Source: Actinospica acidithermotolerans (GTDB lineage: Bacteria > Actinomycetota > Actinomycetes > Streptomycetales > Catenulisporaceae). Taken from it: a DNA stretch of 64,000 nt. The position numbers and the translations under genes are program-made. Positions 28,221-38,612 of the stretch are shown in pieces. The stretch's first letter is position 1; each line of letters begins with the position of its first letter. The notes under the pieces are model-generated. The model was not told the origin of the DNA, ran no database searches, and saw only the letters and a list, made by a program, of their open reading frames with translations. Where the stretch lies: assembly GCF_018139625.1 (NCBI RefSeq), contig NZ_JAGSOH010000002.1, forward strand, positions 120,566 to 184,565, in the 5' to 3' direction.

Positions 28221-28507
28221 CGTGACCACGCTCCTCGAGAGAGGGAAATCCGGGGATCCGTGCGGTTACCAGTCCACAGTAGGTGCGGATCCGGGTTCTG
28301 GCACCAGGACTCGTCCGGGGGTCTCGTGCGGCCTCGTGCGGTCCCGTTCACGCGGGGCTCACGCTCGCCGGCGCCGACCCCGTGAGCGCGCGACCACGCT
28401 CCGGACACAGGGAAAGAGTCACACTACTTTTCGGCCATTACGGTTACACTCTCGGTGATAAATGATGATGAAATGTATACCGAGCGTCATATCCTTATCA
28501 CTGGCAG

Positions 28508-28538
28508 TTGATGTGATCCTGCCCACGTACGCTTTAAT
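28508..28538 (+). promoter_or_regulatory. Possible promoter of the riboswitch-rpf unit
   Basis: TTGATG (28508-28513) and TTTAAT (28533-28538) are 19 bases apart, in an AT-rich patch (about 28430-28550) that stands out from the GC-rich surroundings. It is about 110 bases upstream of the riboswitch core. Weakly supported. Confidence 0.35.
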
Positions 28539-28644
28539 TTGAAATCGAGCTGAAGGTCTGTTTACCGTCGAAGACGCCTGGCAATCCGGGCACCGTGATC
28601 GCGAACGCCTAATCCAGCCCTTCGATCACGGCAACCAAACCCAG

Positions 28645-28800
28645 TGGGGCTGGAGCGGAGGAACCAACTTCCGCCCGGTGACGGGATTATCCCCCGTCCC
28701 GCGGCTAGGGGTGAATCCTTCTGGGGACCGTGGTCTTCCGGGGTAGGGCTACTTTCCGGCCCGAATCCGACAGCTCACTTCGCAGGCGTGGGAGAGGAAA
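28645..28800 (+). promoter_or_regulatory. ydaO/yuaA-type c-di-AMP riboswitch
   Basis: The conserved blocks of this riboswitch class are present in order: GCGGAGGAACCAACTT (28655-28670), CTAGGGGTGAATCC (28705-28718), GGGTAGGGC (28741-28749), CCCGAATCCGACAGCT (28760-28775), and CGCAGGCGTGGGAGAGG (28781-28797). It ends 10-15 bases before the rpf start and sits in its 5' leader, as in Streptomyces rpfA. In that system high c-di-AMP lowers rpf expression. No intrinsic terminator is obvious here, so the read-out mechanism is open. Confidence 0.9.
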
Positions 28801-28810
28801 AGACTTCAGC

Positions 28811-29527
28811 ATGCCCAAGCACGCCCTGACCTCCAAGTTCACCCGCCGCGCCATCGCCACCGCCGCCATCGCCGGTGCCGCCATCGCCGTTCCGGTCGCC
28901 ATGGCCGGGACCGCCTCCGCCTCGTCGGTGAACTGGAGCGCCATCGCGAACTGCGAGTCGAGCGGCAACTGGTCGATCGACACCGGCAACGGCTTCTACG
29001 GCGGTCTGCAGATCACCAAGTCCACCTGGGACGCCTACGGCGGCGACCAGTACGCCGCGTACCCGAACCAGGCCTCCGAGGCCGACCAGATCGCCGTCGC
29101 CGAGAACATTCTCGCCGGCCAGGGCATCGGCGCCTGGCCCGTCTGCGGCGCCAACGCCGGCAGCTCGACCAGCTACAGCGGCACCAACACCTCCGGCTCG
29201 GGCTCGTCCTCCTCGGACACCTCCTCGAGCAGCTCCTCGTCCTCGTCCTCCGACACCAGCTCGAGCTCGTCCTCCTCGGACAACAGCTCCAGCTCCTCGT
29301 CGAGCTCGAACAACAGCTCGTCCTCCACGAGCTCGGACAACTCCTCGTCCTCCACGAGCACCAGCTCGTCGAGCGGCAGCTACACCGTCCAGTCCGGCGA
29401 CACGCTCTCGAGCATCGCCGCCAAGGAGGGCGTCTCCGACTGGCACACGCTGTACACCAACAACGAGTCGACCATCGGCTCGAACCCGAACCTGATCTAC
29501 CCGGGCCAGGTTCTCAACCTCGGCTGA
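28811..29527 (+). CDS. Resuscitation-promoting factor-type muralytic enzyme with LysM domain
   Basis: 238 residues. Signal peptide to about residue 37 (ATASA-like TASAS). Rpf lysozyme-like domain follows: VNWSAIANCESSGNWSIDTG with the catalytic Glu49, FYGGLQITKSTWDAYGG, AENILAGQGIGAWPVCG. A ~75-residue linker made almost only of Ser, Asn, Asp and Thr leads to a C-terminal LysM (YTVQSGDTLSSIAAKEGV, YPGQVLNLG). It cleaves peptidoglycan during spore germination and growth resumption. Rpf-LysM is a known domain order (RpfA/B-like of Streptomyces). Controlled by the c-di-AMP riboswitch just upstream. Confidence 0.93.
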   Translation: MPKHALTSKFTRRAIATAAIAGAAIAVPVAMAGTASASSVNWSAIANCESSGNWSIDTGNGFYGGLQITKSTWDAYGGDQYAAYPNQASEADQIAVAENILAGQGIGAWPVCGANAGSSTSYSGTNTSGSGSSSSDTSSSSSSSSSSDTSSSSSSSDNSSSSSSSSNNSSSSTSSDNSSSSTSTSSSSGSYTVQSGDTLSSIAAKEGVSDWHTLYTNNESTIGSNPNLIYPGQVLNLG

Positions 29528-29544
29528 GGTTAGCCGTTTCAAAA

Positions 29545-29584
29545 AGAATTCCCGGACGCGCTCTTGAGTGCGTCCGGGAATTCT
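29545..29584. terminator. Strong bidirectional terminator after rpf
   Basis: A perfect 15-bp stem, AGAATTCCCGGACGC (29545-29559) with GCGTCCGGGAATTCT (29570-29584), and a 10-base loop. A-tract AAAAA precedes and TTC-rich sequence follows, so it can act for rpf and for the convergent tsaC. Confidence 0.88.
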
Positions 29585-29614
29585 GCATTCCCGGAAAAGA
29601 CGGGAATACGAAGG

Positions 29615-30256
29615 TCAGCGGGTCAGATTCGTCGCGACCTTGGCGATCTCCTCGAAAGTCAGACCGCCCTCGCGCAGCAGTTTCGGCGTCTCTCCGGTGA
29701 GGTCCACAATGGAGGACGGCGTGTTGTCCACGGTCTGTCCGCCGTCCAGGTAGACGTCGACGGCGGTGCCGAACTGGTCCTGCGCCTCGGAGGCGGTGAC
29801 CGCCGCCGCGCGGCCGGCCTTGTTCGCCGAGGAGACGCCGAGCGGGCCGGTCTGGGTCAGCAGCTCGATCGCCACCGGGTGCAGCGGCATCCGCAGCGCG
29901 ACGGTGCCGCGCGCGTCGCCGAGGTCCCACTGCAGCGAAGGCTGGTGCCTGGCCACGATGGTCAGCGCGCCCGGCCAGAAGGCGTCGACCAGGTCCCAGC
30001 CGTTCTCCGGGAACTTCGAGACCAGCCCGTGCAGCGTGCTCGGCGAGCCGACCAGCACCGGGACCGGCATGTCCCGGCCGCGGCCCTTGGCCGCGAGCAG
30101 TGCGGCGATCCCGCTGCTGGAGAAGGCGTCGGCGCCGATGCCGTAGACGGTGTCGGTCGGCAGCACGATCAGATCGCCCCGGCGGACGGTCGCGGCGGCC
30201 TCGCGCAGGCCGATCGCCCGCTGGTCCGGCTCGGCGCAGTCGTAGCGACGGCTCAC
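29615..30256 (-). CDS. tsaC: L-threonylcarbamoyladenylate synthase (Sua5/YwlC/YrdC family)
   Basis: 213 residues. YrdC-fold signatures GDLIVLPTDTVYGIGADAF, KGRGRDMPVPVLVGS, GALTIVARH, RMPLHPVAIELL and SSANKAGRAA are complete. It makes the threonylcarbamoyl-AMP used for t6A37 of ANN-decoding tRNAs. GTG start. 39 bases after prmC on the same strand; the pair prmC-tsaC is common in actinobacteria. Confidence 0.93.
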   Translation of the reverse strand: MSRRYDCAEPDQRAIGLREAAATVRRGDLIVLPTDTVYGIGADAFSSSGIAALLAAKGRGRDMPVPVLVGSPSTLHGLVSKFPENGWDLVDAFWPGALTIVARHQPSLQWDLGDARGTVALRMPLHPVAIELLTQTGPLGVSSANKAGRAAAVTASEAQDQFGTAVDVYLDGGQTVDNTPSSIVDLTGETPKLLREGGLTFEEIAKVATNLTR

Positions 30257-30295
30257 GGTACTCTCAGCCTCCTGATGAATCGACCTGACCCGCGG

Positions 30296-31189
30296 TCAGG
30301 GGCGTTGCCCGTCCTTCCGGGCGGTGAAGAATCGCGGTCGGCCGGTGAGGTCGCGATGGTCGCCGGCCTCCACCCAGCCATACTCTTCCAGGAAGATCCG
30401 CTGCACGGAACCGCCCTGCTGGTCCGAGTGCTCCACGGCCAGCCAGCGGCCCGGCCGCAGCAGCCGGTGCGCGGTGCGCTCGAGCGCGCGGATCATGTCC
30501 AGGCCGTCCTCGCCGGAGAAGAGCGCGAGCTCGGGATCGTACTCGCGGGCCTCGGGCGCGACGTGCTCCCACTCGGTCAGCGGGATGTACGGCGGGTTGG
30601 AGATGACCAGGTCCACCTGGCCGTCGAGCTCGGGCAGCGCGGTGCGCGCGTCCGCCTGGTGCAGGATCACCCGGCTGCCCTCGACGTTGCGCCTGGTCCA
30701 CACCAGGGCCTCGTCGGACAGCTCCACGGCGTGCACCTGCGCGCGCGGCACCTCCTGCGCTATGGCCAGCGCGATCGCGCCGGAACCTGAGCACAGGTCC
30801 ACGATCAGCGGCTCGGCGATGTCCAGCTCGCGCAGCCGGTCGATCGCCCAGCCGACCATGACCTCGGTCTCCGGCCGGGGCACGAACACCCCGGGGCCGA
30901 CCTCGAGCTCCAGGTAGCGGAAGTAGGCGCGGCCGGTGATGTGCTGCAGCGGCTCGCGGTTCTCCCGCCGGGCCACCGCCTCCCAGTAGCGCGCGTCGAA
31001 GTCGCCGTCGCGCACGGTGTGCAGCCGGCCGCGGGTCACCCCGTGCGTCCAGGCGGCGAGCTCCTCGGCGTCCGCGCGCGGCGAGTCCACCCCGGCCTCG
31101 GCCAGCCGCGCGGCGGCGAGCGCCACCTCCGACAGCAGCAGGTTCAGGCTCGGCGTCGTCGCGCGGGTCGTCTCGGAGGGGGTGGTCAT
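30296..31189 (-). CDS. prmC: Release factor glutamine methyltransferase
   Basis: 297 residues. N-terminal helical domain, then [23 protein letters not shown]-binding [13 protein letters not shown], and catalytic [10 protein letters not shown]. It methylates the Gln of the GGQ motif of RF1/RF2. Directly after prfA with 7 bases between stop and start, so probably one transcript. Confidence 0.95.
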   Translation of the reverse strand: MTTPSETTRATTPSLNLLLSEVALAAARLAEAGVDSPRADAEELAAWTHGVTRGRLHTVRDGDFDARYWEAVARRENREPLQHITGRAYFRYLELEVGPGVFVPRPETEVMVGWAIDRLRELDIAEPLIVDLCSGSGAIALAIAQEVPRAQVHAVELSDEALVWTRRNVEGSRVILHQADARTALPELDGQVDLVISNPPYIPLTEWEHVAPEAREYDPELALFSGEDGLDMIRALERTAHRLLRPGRWLAVEHSDQQGGSVQRIFLEEYGWVEAGDHRDLTGRPRFFTARKDGQRP

Positions 31190-31196
31190 CGCCCGC

Positions 31197-32270
<1,074 letters not shown>

Positions 32271-32349
32271 CCGGGTCCACTGCCTTTCGGAAACTGCGCT
32301 TGTGTCGCTGTCGGATGAGCGGGTCACCGGCACGGGGCCGGATACGCGA

Positions 32350-32399
32350 GACGGCGCCAGCGGAGCGGGGTCGAACACACCCGCAACGCCGGCGCCGTC
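32350..32399 (-). terminator. Stem-loop between rpmE and prfA
   Basis: GACGGCGCC (32350-32358) and GGCGCCGTC (32391-32399) form a 9-bp stem with a further GCGGG/CCCGC pair in the loop. It starts 8 bases past the rpmE stop on the minus strand. No T-run, so possibly an attenuating or processing structure. Confidence 0.55.
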
Positions 32400-32406
32400 G
32401 TGGGCG

Positions 32407-32616
32407 CTACTTCTTCTTGCCGAAGCGCGCCTCGAACTTCGCGACCCGGCCGCCGGTGTCGAGGATGCGCTGCTTGCCCGTGTAGAACGGGTGGCACTGC
32501 GAGCAGGTGTCCGAGCTGATCTTGCCGCTGGTGACGGTCGACCGCGTCTCGAAGGTGTTGCCGCAGGCACAGGTCACCGTGGTGACCACGTACTCGGGGT
32601 GGATACCGGGCTTCAT
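32407..32616 (-). CDS. rpmE: 50S ribosomal protein L31, zinc-binding type
   Basis: 69 residues. Zinc ligands Cys16, Cys18, Cys38 and Cys41 ([20 protein letters not shown]) mark the C+ form, which needs zinc. The C-terminus [17 protein letters not shown] is typical. ATG preceded by AGGAGCATCC (AGGAG 6 bases upstream). Confidence 0.97.
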   Translation of the reverse strand: MKPGIHPEYVVTTVTCACGNTFETRSTVTSGKISSDTCSQCHPFYTGKQRILDTGGRVAKFEARFGKKK

Positions 32617-32704
32617 GGATGCTCCTAGGGGTTCTCAGGCCGCCGGGTCGCCTCCGCGAGGATCGCGGGGCGTGAACCGGACCGACGTACCATCCTACAA
32701 CGAC

Positions 32705-32730
32705 GGGAGGCCGGGTATTCCCGGCCTCCC
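32705..32730 (-). terminator. Intrinsic terminator after rho
   Basis: A perfect 11-bp stem, GGGAGGCCGGG (32705-32715) with CCCGGCCTCCC (32720-32730), and a 4-base TATT loop. On the minus strand it starts 13 bases past the rho stop and is followed by GTCGTTGTA. It may separate rho from rpmE. Confidence 0.82.
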
Positions 32731-32742
32731 GAACGTGCAAAC

Positions 32743-34713
32743 TTACTCGCCGCCGCCGGGCGTCGACTTCTGGATCGTCATCAGGAACTCGGCGTTGGAC
32801 TTGGTCTTCTTCATCCGGTCGAGCAGCAGCTCCATCGCCTGCTGCTGGTCGAGCGCGTGCAGCACCCGGCGCAGCTTCCAGATGATGGCCAGCTCCTCGG
32901 CGCCCAGCAGGATCTCCTCCTTGCGGGTGCCGGACTGGTCGACGTCCACGGCCGGGAAGATGCGCTTGTCCGCGAGCCGCCGGTCGAGCTTGAGCTCGAG
33001 GTTGCCGGTGCCCTTGAACTCCTCGAAGATGACCTCGTCGGCCTTCGAGCCGGTCTCCACCAGCGCGGTGGCCAGGATGGTCAGCGAGCCGCCGTGCTCG
33101 ATGTTGCGCGCCGCGCCGAAGAAGCGCTTCGGCGGGTAGAGCGCGGTCGAGTCCACACCGCCGGACATGATGCGGCCGGAGGCGGGGGCGGAGAGGTTGT
33201 AGGCGCGGCCGAGCCGGGTCATCGAGTCCAGCAGGACGACGACGTCCTGGCCCAGCTCGACCAGGCGCTTGGCCCGCTCGATGGCGAGCTCCGCGACGAT
33301 CGTGTGGTCCTCGGCGGGGCGGTCGAAGGTGGAGGCGATGACCTCGCCCTTGACCGAGCGCTGCATGTCGGTGACCTCTTCGGGGCGCTCGTCCACGAGC
33401 ACGACCATGAGGTGCACTTCCGGGTTGTTCGTGGTGATCGCGTTGGCGATCGCCTGCAGCACCATCGTCTTGCCGGCCTTCGGCGGCGAGACGATCAGGC
33501 CGCGCTGGCCCTTGCCGATCGGGGCCACCAGGTCGATGATCCGGGTGGTCAGCTTGCCGGGCTCGGACTCCAGGCGCAGCCGCTCCTGCGGGTAGAGCGG
33601 GGTCAGCTTGTTGAAGTCCGGGCGCTGCGCCACCTGGTCGGGGGCCAGGCCGTTGATCGAGTCCAGGCGCACCAGCGCGTTGAACTTCTCGCGGCGCTCG
33701 CCCTCGCGCGGCTGGCGCACGGCGCCGACGATCGCGTCGCCCTTGCGCAGGCCGTAGCGGCGCACCTGGGCGAGCGAGACGTAGACGTCGTTGGAGCCGG
33801 GCATGTAGCCGGTGGTGCGCACGAAGGCGTAGCTGTCGAGCACGTCCAGGATGCCCGCGATCGGGATCAGGACGTCGTCCTCGGCGAACTGCGGCTCGGC
33901 GCTCTGGTTCTCGAAGTCGCGCCCGCGGGTGCGGCCGCGGCCCCGCTCGCGGAAGCGGCGGTTGCCGTCCTCGCCGCCGCCCTGCTGCTCGTTGCGCCCG
34001 CCCTGGCCCTGCTGCCGGCTGTCCCGGCCGCCGCCCTGGCTCTCGCGGCCGCCGCCCTGGCCGTCCCGGCCGCGGCGGCGCTCGCGCTCGCGCTCCCGGC
34101 GCGAGGGACGCTGCTGCTGGTCGGGCTGCTGGTCGGACTGCGCGGTGCCCTGGGCCTGCTGCGGCTGCGCGGTGGCGGCCGGGGCGTCGACCACCGCGGT
34201 GGCGGTCTGGGCGGCGACGGTCTCGCCCGACGCGGCGGCCTGAGCCTGCTGCCGGCCGCGGCGGCTCGGCCGCTCGGCCGGCGCGTCGCCCTGGGTCTGC
34301 ACCGGGGTCTCGGCGCGCTGCTGCTCGGGGATCCGCTGCTGCGGGCTCGCCTGCGGCGCGGAGGCGGCGCGGCGGCCGCGGGTGCGCTCGCGCGCCGGCG
34401 CGGCGGTCTCGGCGGCCGGCTCGGCCGCGGCCGGAGCCTCCGACGGCGCGTCCTTCGACGCGCGCGCCGCGGCGCCCTTGCCGCGCGAGGAGGCCTCCCG
34501 CGGCGAGGCTGCGACCGCGTCGCCCGACTGCACACCGCCGCCCTGGCGCTGCTCGATCGCCTCGATCAGCGCGCTCTTGGGCATGCGCGTCACGCCCTTG
34601 ACGCCGAGCTCCGCGGCCTTGAGCCGGAGCTCGGGCAGCAGCAGGGCCGCGAGACCCGAGCCGCCGCCGGTGGATCGGCGACGTGCGGTGGTCAGTTCGG
34701 TGGTATCGCTCAC
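32743..34713 (-). CDS. rho: Transcription termination factor Rho with long low-complexity insertion
   Basis: 656 residues. N-terminal RHO-N/SAP-like domain (PELRLKAAELGVKGVTRMPK) is followed by ~270 residues of Ala/Gln/Arg/Gly-rich sequence, including an Arg-Gly tract (GRDGQGGGRESQGGGRDSRQ and ERGRGRTRGRDFEN). Then the RNA-binding CSD (VYVSLAQVRRYGLRKGD), P-loop (SPPKAGKTMVLQAIA), LVDERPEEVTDMQR and VVVLLDSMTRLGRAYN are canonical. GTG at 34713 is used: it gives the VSDTTELTTARRR N-terminus seen in relatives and has AAGGA upstream. Such insertions are known in actinobacterial Rho and add RNA contacts. Confidence 0.95.
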   Translation of the reverse strand: MSDTTELTTARRRSTGGGSGLAALLLPELRLKAAELGVKGVTRMPKSALIEAIEQRQGGGVQSGDAVAASPREASSRGKGAAARASKDAPSEAPAAAEPAAETAAPARERTRGRRAASAPQASPQQRIPEQQRAETPVQTQGDAPAERPSRRGRQQAQAAASGETVAAQTATAVVDAPAATAQPQQAQGTAQSDQQPDQQQRPSRRERERERRRGRDGQGGGRESQGGGRDSRQQGQGGRNEQQGGGEDGNRRFRERGRGRTRGRDFENQSAEPQFAEDDVLIPIAGILDVLDSYAFVRTTGYMPGSNDVYVSLAQVRRYGLRKGDAIVGAVRQPREGERREKFNALVRLDSINGLAPDQVAQRPDFNKLTPLYPQERLRLESEPGKLTTRIIDLVAPIGKGQRGLIVSPPKAGKTMVLQAIANAITTNNPEVHLMVVLVDERPEEVTDMQRSVKGEVIASTFDRPAEDHTIVAELAIERAKRLVELGQDVVVLLDSMTRLGRAYNLSAPASGRIMSGGVDSTALYPPKRFFGAARNIEHGGSLTILATALVETGSKADEVIFEEFKGTGNLELKLDRRLADKRIFPAVDVDQSGTRKEEILLGAEELAIIWKLRRVLHALDQQQAMELLLDRMKKTKSNAEFLMTIQKSTPGGGE

Positions 34714-35120
34714 GAAGGGTCCTTCCCTGGAGCGGGCGCCGCGCGGCGTGATGCCGGAGCGGCGACCGGTCGTGCCCCCGGGGACCGTGCGAGAAGCAGG
34801 TCCGACCGGTAGGGCCATGGGTTCAAAGGCCTGGCCGTCGAGGGGCCGTCCGGGTGGCGGCGCGCATACGGCCGCGCGCACGGGACGTCCGTGGCGGGAC
34901 AACCAGGAGGAGGGGGCAACAGTGCTCGAACGCCCGGCGGGAACGGTGGCCTGCGAAGGTTCCATCGAGGGAACCTACCCAGCCCACATACCGCCGCGAA
35001 CACCGGTTGCGGTTACCAGACTAACACTTTCTCGCCGAAGTGGCATTCCCCACCTTCTGTGTACACGGCGTTTCGCCGCCCTTGCCGCGCGGCGCCGGGC
35101 GCGAGGGCCGCGCGCGCCGC
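34714..35120. other. Rho leader and promoter region
   Basis: The 407 bases between thrB and rho hold no supported gene. An in-frame extension of rho to an ATG at 34965 is open, but its translation is low-complexity and lacks a ribosome site, so this reads better as an untranslated leader. The AT-richer patch 34985-35060 is the likely promoter area; no clear box pair is seen. Confidence 0.5.
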
Positions 35121-36092
35121 TCAGCGCGCCTTCTCGTCGTCGACGACCACCCCGACGGCCGCGACGGGCAGTTCCGCGGCGCCCCAGTTCGAGTCGCCCA
35201 CCCGCGGATCCACGCCGCGAGCATACTCCGCCGCGCGCAGCGCGGGTGCGCCGGAAACGCCGAAGGCGAGCACCGAGGGGCCGGCGCCGGAGACCACCGC
35301 GGGGTGCCCGTCGGCCCGCAGCCGGGCGATGAGCTGGGCGCTCTGCTCCATCGCCGGGGCGCGGTAATCCTGGTGGAGACGGTCCTCGGTGCCCGCGAAA
35401 AGCAGTTCCCTGCGTCGTTCCGCGGCGAGCCCGGGCGTGGTCAGCGCGAGCGCGAGCAGCCCGGAGCGGCCCGCGTTGAACGACGCGTCGGCGTGCGGCA
35501 CGTCCTTGGGCAGCAGACCGCGCGCGACGTGCGTGGAAAGGGGCTGCGACGGCACGAAGAGGAAGGCTGAGATCTCCTCGGCCGGGTCGAGCCTGAGCAC
35601 GTCCACGCCGTCCGGCTGCCGCCACGCGGTGGTGAATCCGCCGACGAGGCAGGGCGCGACGTTGTCCGGGTGCCCTTCCAGCTCCGTGGCGAGGTCCAGG
35701 GCGCCGTACGCGTCGAGTTCCAGCTCCCCGTCCGCGACCAGGGCCCGCGCGGCCATGACGCCCGCGCAGATGGCCGCCGAGGATGAGCCGAGGCCGCGCC
35801 CGTGCGGGATCCGGTTGACGCAGCGCACCCGCAGCCCGGGCGGCGCCACGCCGAGCCGGCCGAACGCCGCCCTCAGGGACCTGACGATCAGATGATTTTC
35901 ATCAACGGGCAGGGATTCGGCGCCTTCTCCGCTGATCTCGATCTCGAGACCGGAGTCGGCCACCTCGACGGTCACCTCGTCGCGCAGCTCCAGCGCGAGC
36001 CCGAAGGCGTCGAAGCCGGGGCCCAGGTTGGCGCTCGTCGCCGGGGGGCGGACGGTCACCGGACCCCGGCGCAGTCGTGCGTCGAGCGTCAC
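35121..36092 (-). CDS. thrB: Homoserine kinase
   Basis: 323 residues. GHMP kinase motif 1 [23 protein letters not shown] loop [17 protein letters not shown], and motif 3 [13 protein letters not shown] are complete. It phosphorylates homoserine for ThrC. The GTG at 36092 overlaps the thrC stop by 4 nt (GTGA), so the two are translationally coupled. Confidence 0.95.
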   Translation of the reverse strand: MTLDARLRRGPVTVRPPATSANLGPGFDAFGLALELRDEVTVEVADSGLEIEISGEGAESLPVDENHLIVRSLRAAFGRLGVAPPGLRVRCVNRIPHGRGLGSSSAAICAGVMAARALVADGELELDAYGALDLATELEGHPDNVAPCLVGGFTTAWRQPDGVDVLRLDPAEEISAFLFVPSQPLSTHVARGLLPKDVPHADASFNAGRSGLLALALTTPGLAAERRRELLFAGTEDRLHQDYRAPAMEQSAQLIARLRADGHPAVVSGAGPSVLAFGVSGAPALRAAEYARGVDPRVGDSNWGAAELPVAAVGVVVDDEKAR

Positions 36093-37159
36093 GCGAGCCC
36101 CAGGACCCCGGCGGCGCTGACGGTGTCGCAGGCGACCTTCGGCGGGCGCGGCGCGCCGTTGATGGCCCAGTCCGCGTCCTTGAGCCCGTTGCCGGTCACG
36201 GTGACCGTGATGCGCTGCCCCTTGTCGAGGCGGCCCTCCTCGGCCAGCTTGAGCAGCCCCGCCACGCCCGCGGCGCTGGCCGGCTCGACGAACACGCCCT
36301 CCTGCGAGGACAGCAGCCGGTAGGCCGAGAGGATCTGACGGTCGGTCACCGACTCGATCAGGCCCTCGGACTCCTCGCGAGCGGCGATGGCCAGGTCCCA
36401 GGACGCCGGGTTGCCGATCCGGATCGCCGTGGCGATGGTCTGCGGGTTGGCGACCGGGGCGCCGGAGACGAACGGGGCTGCGCCGGCCGCCTGGAAGCCG
36501 AACATCCGCGGCCGGCGGGTGGCCACGCCGTCCTTCGCGTACTCGGTGTAGCCCTTCCAGTAGGCGGAGATGTTGCCCGCGTTGCCCACCGGCAGCACGT
36601 GCACGTCCGGCGCGTCGCCGAGCGCGTCCACGATCTCGAAGGCGGCGGTCTTCTGCCCCTCGAGCCGGTCCGGGTTGACGGAGTTGACCACGGCCACCGG
36701 GTACTTCTCGCCGAGCTCGCGGACCATGGTGAGGCAGTCGTCGAAGTTGCCCGCGACCTGCAGGATCTTCGCGCCGTGCGCGAGGGCCTGGCTGAGCTTG
36801 CCCATGGCGATCTTGCCGTCCGGGATCAGCACCGCGCACAGCATGCCGGCGCGCACCGCGTAGGCCGCGGCGGACGCGCTGGTGTTGCCGGTGGACCCGC
36901 AGATCACCGCCTTGGCGCCGTCCTCGGCGGCCTTGGAGATGGCCATCGTCATCCCGCGGTCCTTGAAGGAGCCGGTCGGGTTCATCCCCTCGACCTTGAG
37001 GTAGACCTCGCAGCCGGTGAGCTCGGAGACGGCCTGGGCGGGCACGAGCGGCGTGCCGCCCTCGCCGAGCGTCACCACCGGGGTATCGGCCGTCACCGGC
37101 AGCCGGTCCCGGTACTCCTCGATCAGCCCGCGCCACTGGCGCCCGACCTGGATGCTCAT
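36089..37159 (-). CDS. thrC: Threonine synthase
   Basis: 356 residues. PLP-lysine in [16 protein letters not shown], phosphate-binding [15 protein letters not shown], and [13 protein letters not shown]. It converts O-phosphohomoserine to threonine. The short class (without the eukaryote-like N-terminal extension) is usual in actinobacteria. 34 bases after hom. Confidence 0.95.
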   Translation of the reverse strand: MSIQVGRQWRGLIEEYRDRLPVTADTPVVTLGEGGTPLVPAQAVSELTGCEVYLKVEGMNPTGSFKDRGMTMAISKAAEDGAKAVICGSTGNTSASAAAYAVRAGMLCAVLIPDGKIAMGKLSQALAHGAKILQVAGNFDDCLTMVRELGEKYPVAVVNSVNPDRLEGQKTAAFEIVDALGDAPDVHVLPVGNAGNISAYWKGYTEYAKDGVATRRPRMFGFQAAGAAPFVSGAPVANPQTIATAIRIGNPASWDLAIAAREESEGLIESVTDRQILSAYRLLSSQEGVFVEPASAAGVAGLLKLAEEGRLDKGQRITVTVTGNGLKDADWAINGAPRPPKVACDTVSAAGVLGLA

Positions 37160-37193
37160 GATGGTCTCTCCTCCTGCTGCCCAGCCATCATCG

Positions 37194-38486
37194 TCAATCG
37201 CCTTCCACGCGCATCACCGAGGCGACGGCGCGCACCGTGGGCATCGCCCGCAGCTTCTCCACGGTGCCGCTCAGGGCGGCGTCGCTGGCCGCGTGGGTGG
37301 AGACCACGAGCCGCGCGTCGTCCCCGCGGCCCTCCTGGCGCACCGTCTGGATCGACACGTCCTGCTGCGCGAAGATCTGCGCGACCTGCGCGAGCACGCC
37401 GGCCTTGTCGTCCACGTCGAGCGAGATGTGGTAGCGGGTGCGCGCCTCGCCCATCGGGCTCACCCGCAGGTCGGCGTAGGCGGACACGCCGGGGGCCCGG
37501 CCGCCGTTCACCCGGTTGCGGCACACGGCCACCAGGTCGCCGAGCACGGCGCTCGCGGTCGGCGTGCCGCCGGCGCCGGGGCCGTAGAACATCAGCTGGC
37601 CGGCGGCCTCGGACTCGACGAAGACCGCGTTGTAGGCCTCGCGCACCCCGGCCAGCGGGTGCGAGCGCGGGATCATCGCCGGGTGGACCCGCGCGGTGAC
37701 CGATTCGCGCTCCTTGTCCACCTCGCAGATGGCCAGCAGCTTCACGACCGAGCCCATCTCCCGGGCCGAGGCCACGTCGGAGGCGGTGACCCGGGTGATG
37801 CCCTCGCGGTAGACGTCCGCGGCGGTCACCTTGGTGTGGAAGGCGAGCGAGGCGAGGATCGCGGCCTTGGCGGCGGCGTCGAATCCCTCGACGTCGGCGG
37901 TCGGGTCGGCCTCCGCGTAACCCAGCTCGGTGGCCTCCTCGAGCGCCTCGTCGAAGCCGGCGCCGGTGGAGTCCATCCGGTCCAGGATGAAGTTGGTGGT
38001 GCCGTTGACGATGCCGAGCACCCGCTCGACCTTGTCGCCGACGATCGACTCGCGCAGCGGCCGCAGCAGCGGGATGGCCCCGGCAACGGCGGCCTCGTAG
38101 TAGAGGTCCACGCCGAACTTGTCGGCCGCGGCGTGCAGTTCGGCCCCGCGCTCGGCCAGCAGCGCCTTGTTCGCGGTGACCACGCTCGCGCCTGCCTCCA
38201 TGGCGCTCAGGATCAGGCTGCGGGCCGGCTCGATGCCGCCGATGACCTCGATGACCACGTCGTTGTCCGGCCGGGCCGCGAGCTCGCGGGCGTCGGTGGT
38301 GAACAGCTCAGGGTCGACCGGCAGGTTGCGCGCGCGGGCCGGACGGCGGACCGCGATGCCGGACAGCTCGACCGGCGAACCGATCCGGGCCGCGAGGTCC
38401 GCGCCCGTCGTCGTCATGAGCCGGGCCACCTCGGAGCCGACGACCCCGCAGCCCAACAACGCCACCTTGAGTGGGCGCTCGCTCAT
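37194..38486 (-). CDS. hom: Homoserine dehydrogenase
   Basis: 430 residues. NAD(P)-binding [53 protein letters not shown], and the catalytic Lys region [16 protein letters not shown]-terminal ACT domain (about 350-425, [20 protein letters not shown]) gives feedback control by threonine in relatives. It makes homoserine, the branch point to Thr and Met. 126-base gap after lysA contains no clear riboswitch. Confidence 0.96.
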   Translation of the reverse strand: MSERPLKVALLGCGVVGSEVARLMTTTGADLAARIGSPVELSGIAVRRPARARNLPVDPELFTTDARELAARPDNDVVIEVIGGIEPARSLILSAMEAGASVVTANKALLAERGAELHAAADKFGVDLYYEAAVAGAIPLLRPLRESIVGDKVERVLGIVNGTTNFILDRMDSTGAGFDEALEEATELGYAEADPTADVEGFDAAAKAAILASLAFHTKVTAADVYREGITRVTASDVASAREMGSVVKLLAICEVDKERESVTARVHPAMIPRSHPLAGVREAYNAVFVESEAAGQLMFYGPGAGGTPTASAVLGDLVAVCRNRVNGGRAPGVSAYADLRVSPMGEARTRYHISLDVDDKAGVLAQVAQIFAQQDVSIQTVRQEGRGDDARLVVSTHAASDAALSGTVEKLRAMPTVRAVASVMRVEGD

Positions 38487-38612
38487 GATCTCGAACCTCT
38501 CGTATCCGGCGTGTGTCCGACCAGTCTCACCTTTCGGTCGCGGGAAGTCCCACGACGTCCACTGGGTGAGACCGGAAGTCTTGCGGTTCGCGGCCCGCGC
38601 GACAAGCGCGTT

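Noticed and set aside
29173..29361. Glu/Leu/Val-rich open frame antisense to the rpf linker
   Set aside because: It merely mirrors the repetitive Ser codons of the Rpf linker; no domain and no start context.
28820..29542. Long antisense open frame over rpf
   Set aside because: Gly/Ala/Arg/Val-rich artefact of the Ser-rich linker and GC bias; the riboswitch, signal peptide and Rpf/LysM domains clearly support the plus strand.
38487..38612. Gap upstream of hom examined for a threonine leader or riboswitch
   Set aside because: No run of Thr/Ile codons, no anti-terminator pair and no known aptamer blocks were seen.
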